Shown here in pieces: positions 39,004-48,362 of a DNA stretch of 64,000 nt. Below the pieces are notes generated by a model, which saw nothing but the letters and a program-made list of their open reading frames with translations, ran no database searches and was not told the origin of the DNA. The position numbers and the translations under genes are program-made. Origin of the DNA: Bacteroidetes bacterium ADurb.Bin008. Lineage in GTDB: Bacteria > Bacteroidota > Bacteroidia > Bacteroidales > Tenuifilaceae. How positions within the stretch are numbered: position 1 is the first letter of the stretch; the number at the start of each line of letters is the position of its first letter. The DNA lies in assembly GCA_002071445.1 (NCBI GenBank), contig MWFE01000033.1, forward strand, positions 1 through 64,000. The letters are read 5' to 3'.

Positions 39004-40764
39004 TTACGCTTTCAGCAAATTTTTCATTTTCTGTATTAGCACCTCAATCTGAAAGGGCTTGCTGATGTAATCGTCCATGCCTGATGCAAGGCACTCCTCC
39101 TTGTCGCCAAGCAAAGCATTGGCTGTGATGGCAATAATGGGAGTGTGCGTATTGGAACTGGCTTCTATATCTCTGATTTTTTTGGTGGTAACAAACCCAT
39201 TCATTATGGGCATTTGAATATCCATAAGGATAATATCGAAACGGCTGGAGGCTATTTTATCCAGCGCCTCTTTTCCATTGTTGGCGATTTCAATATTCTT
39301 TACCAGTTTTTTTAGGCTGAGAACAACTATTTTCTGGTTTATCAGGTTATCCTCAACCAGCAGTACGCTGGCTTGCTCAAGCTCCATACCTACTTTTGGC
39401 AATAGAGGTTTCCCTGTATCTTGCTCAGGTTCAGTACTTATTTCAGACGCGGTAACGGTAGGCGTGAGAACCTCTTTCCTCAATGCATATGTGAAATTAA
39501 ATACGGCATCCTGAGGGCTAAGGTTAATTATTAGCTCACCGCCATTACTTTCGATAATCTTTTGTGTTATCGTCAGGTCCAACAATTCGATGTAAGCTTG
39601 AGTGCTTGCAGATGAATATATGGTTTCGTTGGTTACAAACAAACTGCGACCTTCATTCATGGGTAGCAGAATGGGCCTGTTGCTATCAATCCTGAAATTA
39701 ATAATGATCTCCTCAGGAGTTTCGCCCTGCTTGGTTACTTTAATGAATATGATGGTTTTTCCGCTACTCTTATGCTTTAAAATTTCAATGAGGGTAAGGA
39801 AAATTTGCTTTAGTTTAACCGGATCTCCACTGAGAGTATCGGGAATGGAATCGTCAATTTTTAAATTGAAACTGGTGTCGGAGTCGTACTGTGTTGAAAA
39901 AAGTCGTAGTGTGCTATTAATTGTACCATGTAGATTAAAGGGAACGTAAATATCACCACGCTCTTTAAGATTAACGTTGGAAATCTCAACCATGCTATTC
40001 ACCACATTTGCCAAATTATTGGTGGAAGCATGAATGGTATCAATCAAGTCTTTCTGCTTCTCGTCCAGCGTACCCGAGGTTTCCAGTATGCTGGAAATAA
40101 CCATGATGTTATTCAGCGGGGTACGTATTTGATGCGACAGGTTGGCAATGAATTGCTCGTTTAGCTTGTTGGCGCTTTGCTGATCAAGTACCTGTTTTTC
40201 CAATTCGTTAATGGAAATTTGCCTGATTTTTTCAAACAGGTATGCCATAGCTGTTACAATGAAAAAGGACAAAAAGAAATTGATTTTAACTGCAAGTTCT
40301 AACTCGTAACCGACATTGATACTCAGGGGGATAAAAAAGCCGATTGCAGCCAAAATGGCAAAAGCCAGCGATGCCAAGGAACCTCTGAAGTATCCAAGCA
40401 AACCAATGGCAATAAGCGGGAATAGCGATGTAACAAGAGTTCCTACGAAAGAGATGCTCCCCGACCACAAAAAATATTGAAAAATGATAAGCAATAGAAT
40501 GATGGGGAAGTACAGGAAATTGCAAAATTGTACCTTTTTAATTACCAGCCATTGATTGACCAAAATTAAAAAACAGGCAGAGAAAGAGAGCACTAATTGA
40601 AGGAAATTGTGTGGGAACAATGATAGAATGCCCAGGATGAAAAAGTAGATTGCAATTATTGTGCTGGCTACGGTCAAGGTCAACATTCGTGGAACATGAT
40701 CTTTCCCACACTTTTTTTCAATCCTGAACGAAAGAATGTGTAATAACTTATCGGATAAATTCAT
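39004..40764 (-). CDS. hybrid histidine-kinase-like membrane protein with degenerate ATP-binding domain and intact receiver
   Basis: 586 residues. Residues about 28-190 contain six or so transmembrane helices. The dimerisation domain has a textbook H-box, ANLSHQIRTPLNN, with His-211. The expected ATP-binding domain (about 290-430) has lost its signature residues: the N-box reads KLKQIFLTLIEILKH with neither Asn, the G1 box reads RIDSNRP instead of DxGxG, and the G2 glycines are replaced by QAYIELLDLTI. A receiver domain (about 465-585) is intact, with VLLVEDNLINQ, the phosphoacceptor Asp-515 in LMDIQMPIMNG, and a conserved Lys near ISKPF. It probably cannot autophosphorylate but could dimerise or relay phosphate. 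Its -7 element is at 40895. Confidence 0.88.
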   Translation of the reverse strand: MNLSDKLLHILSFRIEKKCGKDHVPRMLTLTVASTIIAIYFFILGILSLFPHNFLQLVLSFSACFLILVNQWLVIKKVQFCNFLYFPIILLLIIFQYFLWSGSISFVGTLVTSLFPLIAIGLLGYFRGSLASLAFAILAAIGFFIPLSINVGYELELAVKINFFLSFFIVTAMAYLFEKIRQISINELEKQVLDQQSANKLNEQFIANLSHQIRTPLNNIMVISSILETSGTLDEKQKDLIDTIHASTNNLANVVNSMVEISNVNLKERGDIYVPFNLHGTINSTLRLFSTQYDSDTSFNLKIDDSIPDTLSGDPVKLKQIFLTLIEILKHKSSGKTIIFIKVTKQGETPEEIIINFRIDSNRPILLPMNEGRSLFVTNETIYSSASTQAYIELLDLTITQKIIESNGGELIINLSPQDAVFNFTYALRKEVLTPTVTASEISTEPEQDTGKPLLPKVGMELEQASVLLVEDNLINQKIVVLSLKKLVKNIEIANNGKEALDKIASSRFDIILMDIQMPIMNGFVTTKKIRDIEASSNTHTPIIAITANALLGDKEECLASGMDDYISKPFQIEVLIQKMKNLLKA

Positions 40765-40894
40765 GCACTAAGCATTTTGTTTAAAATTCTGCACTCAGTT
40801 TTTCTCTTAAAATACAAAAAAACAATGTGTTGCAACTAAAATATTGAGAATTTGATAAATCCTCAATTACCGCAATTTACAAAAATTCTTGCAC

Positions 40895-40902
40895 CAAAGA
40901 TA
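40895..40902 (-). promoter_or_regulatory. -7 promoter element for the hybrid sensor gene
   Basis: TATCTTTG on the minus strand is a perfect TAnnTTTG match, 131 bases before the start codon, giving an AT-rich leader of over 100 bases. No good -33 element is seen. The rest of the 211-base gap holds nothing recognisable. Confidence 0.4.
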
Positions 40903-40975
40903 CAAATATTCATCTTGTTCTTTGTGGGTGCTATTTTTTTAAGAAAAGAGGAGTGGACACACAAAGTCTAACTCT

Positions 40976-41614
40976 TTAAGTAATAAATAATCTTACAAGC
41001 CCAATGATAGCCAAAGCTCCGAGCGTAGCAATGACAGCTCCCGCAATTTTATTAATCCACCACAGCTGCTTGAGTCTTACTTTATCCCTGAAACGAAAAA
41101 TCGTTGAAGTTAATGTGTACCACCATAATCCTGCGCCCACAAAAACGCCACTGGTGGTGAGTAGTGCATGAAACCACCTCGACCCGTCCGTAACGATTCC
41201 GAATGCAGCATACAGGGCAATGAAAAAGAATACTGCCAGAGGATTGGTAAAGGTTACTATGAATACCGACAGAAAATCTTCCATCAGGTTGTTTTTCTTC
41301 CTTTTATGCCTGCGGAACTGCTTAATTGGGTTGGTATAAAAAATTTTAATCCCCAGTATGAAAACAACCACACCGCCAATGGCCTGAAAAATGATTTGTT
41401 GTTTTTGAATGAAAGCTATAATGAAAGTCAAGCTAAAACCTGCTATGGCAGAAAAAATGGTATCTGCAGTTGCAGCGCCGAGGCCGCTTACAAATCCACT
41501 GATTTTACCTTTGTTCAGGGTTCGTTGTATGCAAATAACTCCTATGGGACCCAATGGAATTGAGGCCAGTAGGCCGATGATAATGCCTTTTATTATTAAA
41601 ATAGCCAGTTCCAT
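40976..41614 (-). CDS. LysE-family amino-acid exporter
   Basis: Inner-membrane exporter of the LysE/RhtB family, which pumps out amino acids or related solutes. 212 residues with six hydrophobic segments. The N-terminal signature GLLASIPLGPIGVICIQRTLNKGK (about residues 15-38) and the central FTNPLAVFFFIALYA block are diagnostic. Monocistronic with a good promoter directly upstream. Substrate cannot be predicted. Confidence 0.88.
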   Translation of the reverse strand: MELAILIIKGIIIGLLASIPLGPIGVICIQRTLNKGKISGFVSGLGAATADTIFSAIAGFSLTFIIAFIQKQQIIFQAIGGVVVFILGIKIFYTNPIKQFRRHKRKKNNLMEDFLSVFIVTFTNPLAVFFFIALYAAFGIVTDGSRWFHALLTTSGVFVGAGLWWYTLTSTIFRFRDKVRLKQLWWINKIAGAVIATLGALAIIGLVRLFIT

Positions 41615-41636
41615 TGAAAATCGGTAAAAAAGTTGT

Positions 41637-41669
41637 CAAAGTTAAGAAATCGCTGCAAAACCCCTCAAA
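41637..41669 (-). promoter_or_regulatory. promoter of the LysE-family gene
   Basis: On the minus strand TTTG (41666-41669), a 21-base spacer and TAACTTTG (41637-41644) match the Bacteroidota promoter consensus. The start codon lies 23 bases downstream of the -7 element. Confidence 0.6.
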
Positions 41670-41735
41670 AATTATACTTTTAATGTTTACAAAGTAAAAG
41701 AATACAGGTAAAATAACAAAAATAGTATATCCTTG

Positions 41736-43157
41736 TTAACGCATTGCCCTAACTAAGAGCTTTGGCTCCATCATATCGTGAATGGCATACTTCACTCCCT
41801 CTCTGCCAAATCCCGACTCTTTAATGCCTCCATAGGGCATGTGGTCAACGCGGAATGTCGGCACGTCATTGATAATAACGCCTCCAACATCCAAATTGTT
41901 GAATGCAAACCACTCCTCATCGAGCTGATTGGTGAAAATTCCTGCCTGTAAACCAAAGGGCGAATCGTTAACGGCGTTGATGGCCTCTTCGAAATGGGAG
42001 TAGGGCTCTACTATAACAATGGGGCCAAAAACCTCGTGAGAGCACACCTTCATACCGGCATTTGTGCCGGTTAAAATTGTGGGCTCGTATATATTGCCCT
42101 TACGATGGCCACCTGTAACTATTTTGGCCCCCCCTTTAAGCGATTCATTCACCCATTCTTCCACCCTTAGGGCATTCTCCTGATCAATCATCGCCGAGAT
42201 ATCGGTTTGTGGGTCCATAGGATCGCCCACTTTGAGCCTTTGGGTCAGTTCGGCCATCCTTTCAATAAAGGGATTGAATATTGATTGGTGAATGTAAATC
42301 CTTTGGGTGTGAATACACACCTGTCCCGAGTAGGCAAATGCACCGCTGATGCACTTGGGCAGAGCCCATTCAATGTCTGCGCTTGGGGTTACAATTACCC
42401 CTGCATTGCCTCCCAGCTCCAAAACCACCCTCTTTCGGCCGGCCATCTCCTTCATTTTCCATCCAACGGCAGGTGAACCGGTAAAGGAAAGCAGCTTGAA
42501 GCGGGGGTCGGTAACCAGTTGGTTGCCCGACACCCTATCCATGGGCAGAATGCTCAAGGCACCATGGGGGAGAGGTGTGCTGTAGGCAATGCGTGCCAAT
42601 TCGAGGGCCGAGAGGGGAGTGCTTCGTGCCGGTTTGAGAATTATAGGGCAGCCTGCCGCAATGGCCGGGGCTATTTTATGACCCGCAAGGTTCAACGGGA
42701 AATTGAAAGGCGATATCCCAGCCACCAGGCCAATGGGGAAATATTTAACCAAACCCTCTTTGCCTTCGCCCGCCGGAGTCCAGTCTAACGAAATGTACTC
42801 TGTGGGTAGGCGTTTGCACTCCTCGGCGGCAACCCTAAAGGTTTGAATTGCTCTATCCACTTCACCCAGAGCATACTTAATGGGTTTGCATGCCTCCTGC
42901 GCAAGCAGGCTTGCCAAATGGGTACGCTCTTTTGTCATCCCCTCGGCAATGCCGTTGAGTATTTCGCTCCTGACGTAGGAGGGCATATTTGCCAGCTCCT
43001 TTTCAACCGATTGGGCGGCTGCAATGGCCTCCTCCAGTTCATTTGTACCTGCCAATGAGCAAAGGGCTATGGGTTGTCCATCGTATGGACTACATACTTC
43101 AATGGTTTCGGGAAGGGTTTTAAAAGTTCCTCCAATACATGCAGGGTATGTTTTCAT
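41736..43157 (-). CDS. NAD(P)-dependent aldehyde dehydrogenase
   Basis: Oxidises an aldehyde to the acid with NAD(P). 473 residues, a full ALDH fold. Seen: ISPFNFPLNLAGHKIAPA with the cofactor-site Asn, SFTGSPAVGWKM, the general base Glu in VVLELGGNAG (about 247) and the nucleophile Cys-281 in YSGQVCIHTQR; the C-terminal EVFGPIVIVEPY and MPYGGIKESGFGREG are conserved. No operon partner; the divergent DUF4105 gene starts 105 bases away. Substrate is not predictable from these motifs. Confidence 0.92.
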   Translation of the reverse strand: MKTYPACIGGTFKTLPETIEVCSPYDGQPIALCSLAGTNELEEAIAAAQSVEKELANMPSYVRSEILNGIAEGMTKERTHLASLLAQEACKPIKYALGEVDRAIQTFRVAAEECKRLPTEYISLDWTPAGEGKEGLVKYFPIGLVAGISPFNFPLNLAGHKIAPAIAAGCPIILKPARSTPLSALELARIAYSTPLPHGALSILPMDRVSGNQLVTDPRFKLLSFTGSPAVGWKMKEMAGRKRVVLELGGNAGVIVTPSADIEWALPKCISGAFAYSGQVCIHTQRIYIHQSIFNPFIERMAELTQRLKVGDPMDPQTDISAMIDQENALRVEEWVNESLKGGAKIVTGGHRKGNIYEPTILTGTNAGMKVCSHEVFGPIVIVEPYSHFEEAINAVNDSPFGLQAGIFTNQLDEEWFAFNNLDVGGVIINDVPTFRVDHMPYGGIKESGFGREGVKYAIHDMMEPKLLVRAMR

Positions 43158-43262
43158 GACGATAGTGTTAGCATGCTAAAATATAAAATCTTTGCTCAAC
43201 CCCTGTCGTAAATCAGGCTAAATAAAGCTAACTTTACTTTGTTTTTTTAAATTTTTTCTGCT

Positions 43263-44471
43263 ATGAGGATTAGATTATCAGCCTTAGTCATCCTATACAT
43301 GAGTTTTAGCCTATGCAGTTTCCTGTCAACTGCACAACTCCCTGTGGTAACCCTTACCGATAGCGCCAAAGTAAGCCTGTTAACCTGCTCGCAGGGGGAT
43401 GAGCTCTACTCCATTTTTGGCCATAGCGCCATCAGGGTAAAAGATTCGTCCATTGGCGTTGACTGGGTTTTTAACTATGGCACTTTCGACTTCTCCGACC
43501 CTAATTTTTATCCAAATTTTGTAAAGGGTAAGCTAAACTACATTCTATCGGTTTCTACCTACAACAATTTTGAATACACTTATATTATTGAGAATCGCTA
43601 TATCTATGAACAGCCGATTAATTTAACTCAACAGGAGAAGCAAATCCTTTTAGATTCCCTGAGCATCAACTATCTCCCACAGAACCGATACTACCTCTAC
43701 GATTTTCTTTTCGATAACTGTGCAACCCGTATCCGCAATATTTTTGTGGAAGCCATTCCGCGTACTATCGTTTTTAACGATAGTATATATTCCGAGAGTA
43801 TGAACTTCAGGCAATTGCTAATGCCGTTTGTTGTTGAGAAACCCTGGGCAAAGCTGGGCATTAACCTCCTGCTGGGTGTAAAGGCCGACAGGATAGCCAC
43901 TCCGTGGGAGTACATGTTTCTACCCGACTATATGATGGAAGCATTCCAATACGCAAGTTTCCAAGCAGACACAACGCTTTATCCCGTTGCCAGGGAAAAG
44001 GTAACCCTGTTGGTTGGCAAAAATTTGCCAAGGAATGCATTCCGAAATTCACCCTTATTCGTTTTTATGGCTGTGTTTTTGATTGCTGCCGGAATTACCA
44101 TTTGGGGTGTGCGAAAAAGGAAGTATTCCCGTTGGTTTGATGCACTTCTATTCGGATTGGTTGGCTTGCTTGGGGTAGTTCTTGCTTTTCAGTGGTTTGG
44201 CTCCGATCATGTGGTAATGTCCAATAACTATAATCTGCTGTGGGCTCACCCGTTGCACCTGATAGTCGCCATAGTACTCCTTTTCAAAAACTTAGCAGGA
44301 TTTTTAAAGTACTACTTTTTGATAAACATGGCTTTGCTTCTGCTTTTGATGATTTGCTGGTTCCTGTTGCCCCAAACCCTCCCGTTTGCAGTATTCCCTC
44401 TGGTGGCATCCATGGCCATCAGGTCGGCTGTAGTTTATAAGCATACATTGCGGATTGCCCGAAAAGAATAA
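43263..44471 (+). CDS. DUF4105 (Lnb N-terminal-like) membrane protein
   Basis: 402 residues: signal peptide about 1-25, then a periplasmic DUF4105 domain (about 30-240), then five transmembrane helices (about 262-400). The periplasmic domain has EL-YSIFGHSAIRVKD with a conserved His and YDFLFDNCATRIRN with a conserved Cys, the pattern of a papain/NlpC-like fold. That layout suggests hydrolase or transferase chemistry, but no activity of this Bacteroidota form is known to me. The lnb (lacto-N-biosidase chaperone-like) name comes from a Pfam relation only. Convergent with dsbD. Confidence 0.8.
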   Translation: MRIRLSALVILYMSFSLCSFLSTAQLPVVTLTDSAKVSLLTCSQGDELYSIFGHSAIRVKDSSIGVDWVFNYGTFDFSDPNFYPNFVKGKLNYILSVSTYNNFEYTYIIENRYIYEQPINLTQQEKQILLDSLSINYLPQNRYYLYDFLFDNCATRIRNIFVEAIPRTIVFNDSIYSESMNFRQLLMPFVVEKPWAKLGINLLLGVKADRIATPWEYMFLPDYMMEAFQYASFQADTTLYPVAREKVTLLVGKNLPRNAFRNSPLFVFMAVFLIAAGITIWGVRKRKYSRWFDALLFGLVGLLGVVLAFQWFGSDHVVMSNNYNLLWAHPLHLIVAIVLLFKNLAGFLKYYFLINMALLLLLMICWFLLPQTLPFAVFPLVASMAIRSAVVYKHTLRIARKE

Positions 44472-44510
44472 GTTGCCATTTTTGTTGATTGGTCAGGATA
44501 ATCTTTCTGA

Positions 44511-46559
44511 TTACATGCCTGATGTTAGGTCGATGGGTGTGATGCTTGGTGTCAGTGCTTGCCCTTGTGATTTGAACTGCTCAATACCTTTGTCCAGAAA
44601 CTCAATGAAATCATCAACGTTGGTATTGAAGCTATAGGCGGGTATCAGCAACTCTTCGTTGCCATCAAGCAAAACATAGAAAGGCTGGCTGTTCACATTG
44701 AATCGGCTGATTTGAAAATCAGCATTCTTCTTACCCAGAGTATTTTTCACCTTGCCATCGATGGTTGAGGTGACCCATTCCGACTCGGGAAGTTTGGTCC
44801 GCTCATCAACGTACAGAGCCACAATGACGTAGTCGTTACGCAGGCGCTCCAAAACACGCGGGTCGCTCCACACTTTCTGCTCCATTACCTTGCAATTGGC
44901 GCAGGCATGGCCCACAAAATCAACGAACAGCGGTTTGTTCTGCTCGCGGGCACAGGCCAAAGCCTGTTGATAATCGAAATAGCCCTGTAAGCCGTGAGGC
45001 AAGTGGAGAATATCGTCGTACTTGGGCTTCTCGCAGAGCGATGTGGACGCTGAAGGCGATGCTGCAACGGTTGATTGCCCCATGATCCTTTCAAGGTCGA
45101 AGCTCTGGGTGGTTTTTGGAGGAATCAGCCCCGAAAGTCCTTTGAGCGGTGCGCCAAACATCCCGGGAATGAGGTAAACTACAAAAGCGAATACGAATAT
45201 TACCAGAATCAGCCGGAAAAAACCTATGCTCTCCATGGGAGAATCGAGTTTAAAGCGAATTTTCCCCAATAGGTACATTCCCAGCAGGATGAATATTGCT
45301 ATCCAAAGGGCAAGGTATAGCTCCCGACCTAAAAATCCTATGTGGTATGCCTGATCCACGGTGGATAAAAATTTCAGTCCAAAGGCAAGCATAATGAAAC
45401 CCAGAACAATCTTCACAGAGTTCAGCCAACCGCCCGACTTTGGCAGTTTTTGCATCCACGAGGGGAATATGGCAAACAGGGTGAAGGGTATGGCAAATGC
45501 CAATGAAAATCCAAACATCCCGATGAGGGGCTTTAAGCCCAGCCCCGATGCAGCTTCCACCAGTATGGCTCCAACGATGGGGCCAACGCACGATAGGCTC
45601 ACAATAACAAGGGTAAGTGCCATGAAAAACGAACCGATGAATCCACCCCTGTCGGCTTGGCTGTCGGTCTTGGTGGATAGGCTACTGGGTAGTGTGATTT
45701 CGAAAAGTCCAAAGAACGATGCAGCAAAGGCCATGAACAGCAGGAAGAATATTAGATTGGGTACCCAGTGCGAAACCAGCTGGTTGGCAAATCCTGCTCC
45801 CATGCCCGTGAGGGAAACCAAAAGCCCCAATGATGAGTAGAGTACGATAATGCTGATGCCAAATACAAACGCGTTGAGAATGGCATTGAAACGGTTCTTG
45901 GTTTTTCCCATAAAAAACGAAACGGTCATGGGAATCATGGGGAAAACACAGGGGGTGAGCAATCCGGCCAATCCTGCTGCAAATGAAATCAGGAAGAAGA
46001 GCAGTAAGGACGAATCGTCAGCAGGGCCCGACTCTTTATGGGAGTCAACGGTTGTGGTCACTGTTTCGGCTGTTTGAGTAATAGCGCCTGGGTCGCCAAC
46101 AGTAATATTAAAATCCTTTTCGAAAAAGATGCATTTATCCTCATAGCAAACCTGATATTCAATTACCCCTGATACGGATGCGCCTCCACTACCTGTCGGC
46201 AGTTCGATGGTTTGGGTAAATAGGGCTTTCAAATCGAAGTAGCCAACATCCATGTTGAAAATCGGGTCGAACTCGGTTTTTTTATTGCCATCCTGGACTA
46301 TGCCGTCAATAAGTTTGAATGCATTCGATTCGTTGAAATTAAACGTAGTTGGAATAGGTCCTCCTGCCGGAATATCGGTGGAATATAAATGCCATCCCTT
46401 GTCAATGGTGGCTTTAAAGGAGACCTCATATCGGTTTCCATCAACGCTTTTCGAGCTGAAGCTCCAGCTAACCGGATCGTTAACCTGACCTGCAACCGGA
46501 GTAGAAATAATGGAAACAGCAAATACTCCTAATAAAAAGTTTACAATTTTACTCTTCAT
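44511..46559 (-). CDS. dsbD: thiol:disulfide interchange protein DsbD
   Basis: Transfers electrons from cytosolic thioredoxin across the inner membrane to periplasmic thiol proteins. I start at the ATG at 46559 (682 residues, MKSKIVNFLLGVFAV signal peptide); an upstream in-frame start would add a non-signal leader. Domains: N-terminal alpha domain with the cysteine pair in VCYEDKCIFF; a transmembrane beta domain of about eight helices with Cys in LTPCVFPMIP and SLSCVGPIVG; and a C-terminal thioredoxin-like gamma domain with the active site HACANCKV. All three redox pairs are present, so it should be functional. Convergent with the DUF4105 gene. Confidence 0.93.
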   Translation of the reverse strand: MKSKIVNFLLGVFAVSIISTPVAGQVNDPVSWSFSSKSVDGNRYEVSFKATIDKGWHLYSTDIPAGGPIPTTFNFNESNAFKLIDGIVQDGNKKTEFDPIFNMDVGYFDLKALFTQTIELPTGSGGASVSGVIEYQVCYEDKCIFFEKDFNITVGDPGAITQTAETVTTTVDSHKESGPADDSSLLLFFLISFAAGLAGLLTPCVFPMIPMTVSFFMGKTKNRFNAILNAFVFGISIIVLYSSLGLLVSLTGMGAGFANQLVSHWVPNLIFFLLFMAFAASFFGLFEITLPSSLSTKTDSQADRGGFIGSFFMALTLVIVSLSCVGPIVGAILVEAASGLGLKPLIGMFGFSLAFAIPFTLFAIFPSWMQKLPKSGGWLNSVKIVLGFIMLAFGLKFLSTVDQAYHIGFLGRELYLALWIAIFILLGMYLLGKIRFKLDSPMESIGFFRLILVIFVFAFVVYLIPGMFGAPLKGLSGLIPPKTTQSFDLERIMGQSTVAASPSASTSLCEKPKYDDILHLPHGLQGYFDYQQALACAREQNKPLFVDFVGHACANCKVMEQKVWSDPRVLERLRNDYVIVALYVDERTKLPESEWVTSTIDGKVKNTLGKKNADFQISRFNVNSQPFYVLLDGNEELLIPAYSFNTNVDDFIEFLDKGIEQFKSQGQALTPSITPIDLTSGM

Positions 46560-46686
46560 AGTGTGCGAATTTTTTAAAAATAACAACGTTTCTGAAGTAT
46601 TGTTTTCTGAACATACCATAGTCCCCAGGCTTGTTAATCTCATTATTTAACTCAATCTGACGGCCGATGGCTGCTATATTGGTTTG

Positions 46687-48234
46687 TTATACTATCTCGT
46701 TTTCGTTTTTATCAAAAAAACGGTATTCCAAAAAATTATACGATGAAATGGGGCTTACCCTTAACCTGCATTTGTACTTGCGCTGCCATTTGCGACGTTT
46801 CGAACAGAATCCCTGGTTAATAAATGCCACCACAAAGGGATGAGCTTTAAGGGTTAACCTTTTTGCCCTCTTCTCATTCACTAAAAATGCCAAACGATTC
46901 TCAATCTGTTCGTCCAGCAGAATAGGGGGTGTAATTTCGCCTGTCCCTTTACATGTGGGGCATTTTTCAAGGGTTTGGATGGTTAACTCAGGCCTTACCC
47001 GTTGCCGGGTAATCTGCATAAGCCCAAATTTGCTGAGGGGCAGGATATTGTGCTTTGCCCTATCCTTGCTCATAAGTTCCTTCATCTTTTCGTACACCAT
47101 TTGGCGGTTCTCGTTGAGGTGCATATCGATGAAGTCAACAACTATAATCCCTCCCATATCCCTGAGGCGTAATTGCCGGGTAATCTCTTCGGTGGCAGCC
47201 AGATTTACCTCTAAGGCAGTAGTTTCCTGATCGGTACTCGCTTTGGAACGATTGCCACTATTAACATCGATAACATGTAGCGCTTCGGTGTGTTCGATAA
47301 TGAGGTATGCTCCGCTCTTAAACGATACCGTTTTTCCGAATAGCCCTTTAATCTGCTTCTCAATGCCAAAATTCTCAAAGATTGGAACTTTGCCCGAATA
47401 GAGTTTTACAATTTTTTCCTTCTCGGGTGCAATGGTGCCAATGTAGTCCTTAACCTCGTTGTACACCACATCATCGTTAACGTAAATGCTGTTAAATGAT
47501 ACGTTGAGCATGTCGCGAAGGATCGCCGAGGTCCGCTTAAGTTCACCAAGGATAAGGCTGGGCGGAGAGCTGGTTTTTATTTTATCGAAAGACGATTCCC
47601 ATTTTTTAATCAGGTTGCGTAACTCGGCGTCCAACGTGGCTACTTTTTTCCCCTCGGCAGCCGTACGCACTATAACTCCAAAATTTTTAGGTACAATACT
47701 CTCCACCAGCCGTTTCAATCTTTTCTTCTCTTCCGGAGAGGAAATCTTTTGGGAAATGGACACCTTATCGGAGAAGGGAATAAGGACAAGGTTACGGCCT
47801 GCAATAGATATTTCGGCGCTTAACCTAGGGCCTTTAGTTGAAATAGGCTCCTTGGCAATTTGAACAAGTACAATTTGTCCGTTGGTTAAAACCGAGGAAA
47901 TTTTGCCATCCTTGTCAATCTCCGGTTCAAGTTTGAATTTGGATTGGGAAAGGAATTTGTTTTTCTTTGATAAAGCAAATTGCAGGAACTTGTTTAAAGT
48001 GAGAAATTGTGGACCAAGGTCAAGGTAGTGCAAAAATGCATCTTTCTCAAACCCGACGTCAACGAATGCGGCATTAAGGCCGGGCATAATTTTCTTTATC
48101 TTTCCGAGATAAATATCGCCAACCGAAAACTGAATATTGCTTTTCTCCTTGTTGAGTTCGACAAGCTGTTTATCCTCAAGCAAAGCAATGGCTACTTCAG
48201 ATGCGCGGAGATCAATTACCAGTTCGGTGTTCAC
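46687..48234 (-). CDS. rng: ribonuclease G/E family endoribonuclease
   Basis: Single-strand-specific endoribonuclease acting in rRNA maturation and mRNA decay. No ATG lies near the conserved N terminus; a GTG at 48234 gives MNTELVIDLRASEVAIALLEDK, the family start (515 residues), so I use it. A TTG at 48306 would add 24 residues encoded in the leader hairpin region. The S1 domain spans about 35-130. Catalytic aspartate block GGIIVVDFIDMHLNENRQ (about 330). Zinc-link CPTCKGTG (about 430). The long RNase E degradosome tail is absent, as in RNase G. Downstream of HU and the 30-residue gene on the same strand. Confidence 0.92.
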   Translation of the reverse strand: MNTELVIDLRASEVAIALLEDKQLVELNKEKSNIQFSVGDIYLGKIKKIMPGLNAAFVDVGFEKDAFLHYLDLGPQFLTLNKFLQFALSKKNKFLSQSKFKLEPEIDKDGKISSVLTNGQIVLVQIAKEPISTKGPRLSAEISIAGRNLVLIPFSDKVSISQKISSPEEKKRLKRLVESIVPKNFGVIVRTAAEGKKVATLDAELRNLIKKWESSFDKIKTSSPPSLILGELKRTSAILRDMLNVSFNSIYVNDDVVYNEVKDYIGTIAPEKEKIVKLYSGKVPIFENFGIEKQIKGLFGKTVSFKSGAYLIIEHTEALHVIDVNSGNRSKASTDQETTALEVNLAATEEITRQLRLRDMGGIIVVDFIDMHLNENRQMVYEKMKELMSKDRAKHNILPLSKFGLMQITRQRVRPELTIQTLEKCPTCKGTGEITPPILLDEQIENRLAFLVNEKRAKRLTLKAHPFVVAFINQGFCSKRRKWQRKYKCRLRVSPISSYNFLEYRFFDKNENEIV

Positions 48235-48287
48235 TTTCTGTGCATCGTTTTGATTGGTTCTTATTGTGGTAGTTGTTACAAACAACA

Positions 48288-48321
48288 CCAACCTAAAGAG
48301 CAGCAAAACTCCTTAGGTTGG
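48288..48321 (-). promoter_or_regulatory. hairpin in the rng leader
   Basis: CCAACCTAAAGAG (48288-48300) and CTCCTTAGGTTGG (48309-48321) pair over 13 positions with one mismatch on the plus strand, around an eight-base loop. No T-run follows in either direction, so it is not a standard terminator. It lies 54 bases upstream of the rng GTG and 42 bases after the small basic gene, in the likely rng leader. Confidence 0.6.
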
Positions 48322-48362
48322 CTATGAGGTGATTTAACACTGCTAACGCGCTGGTTGCAGTA

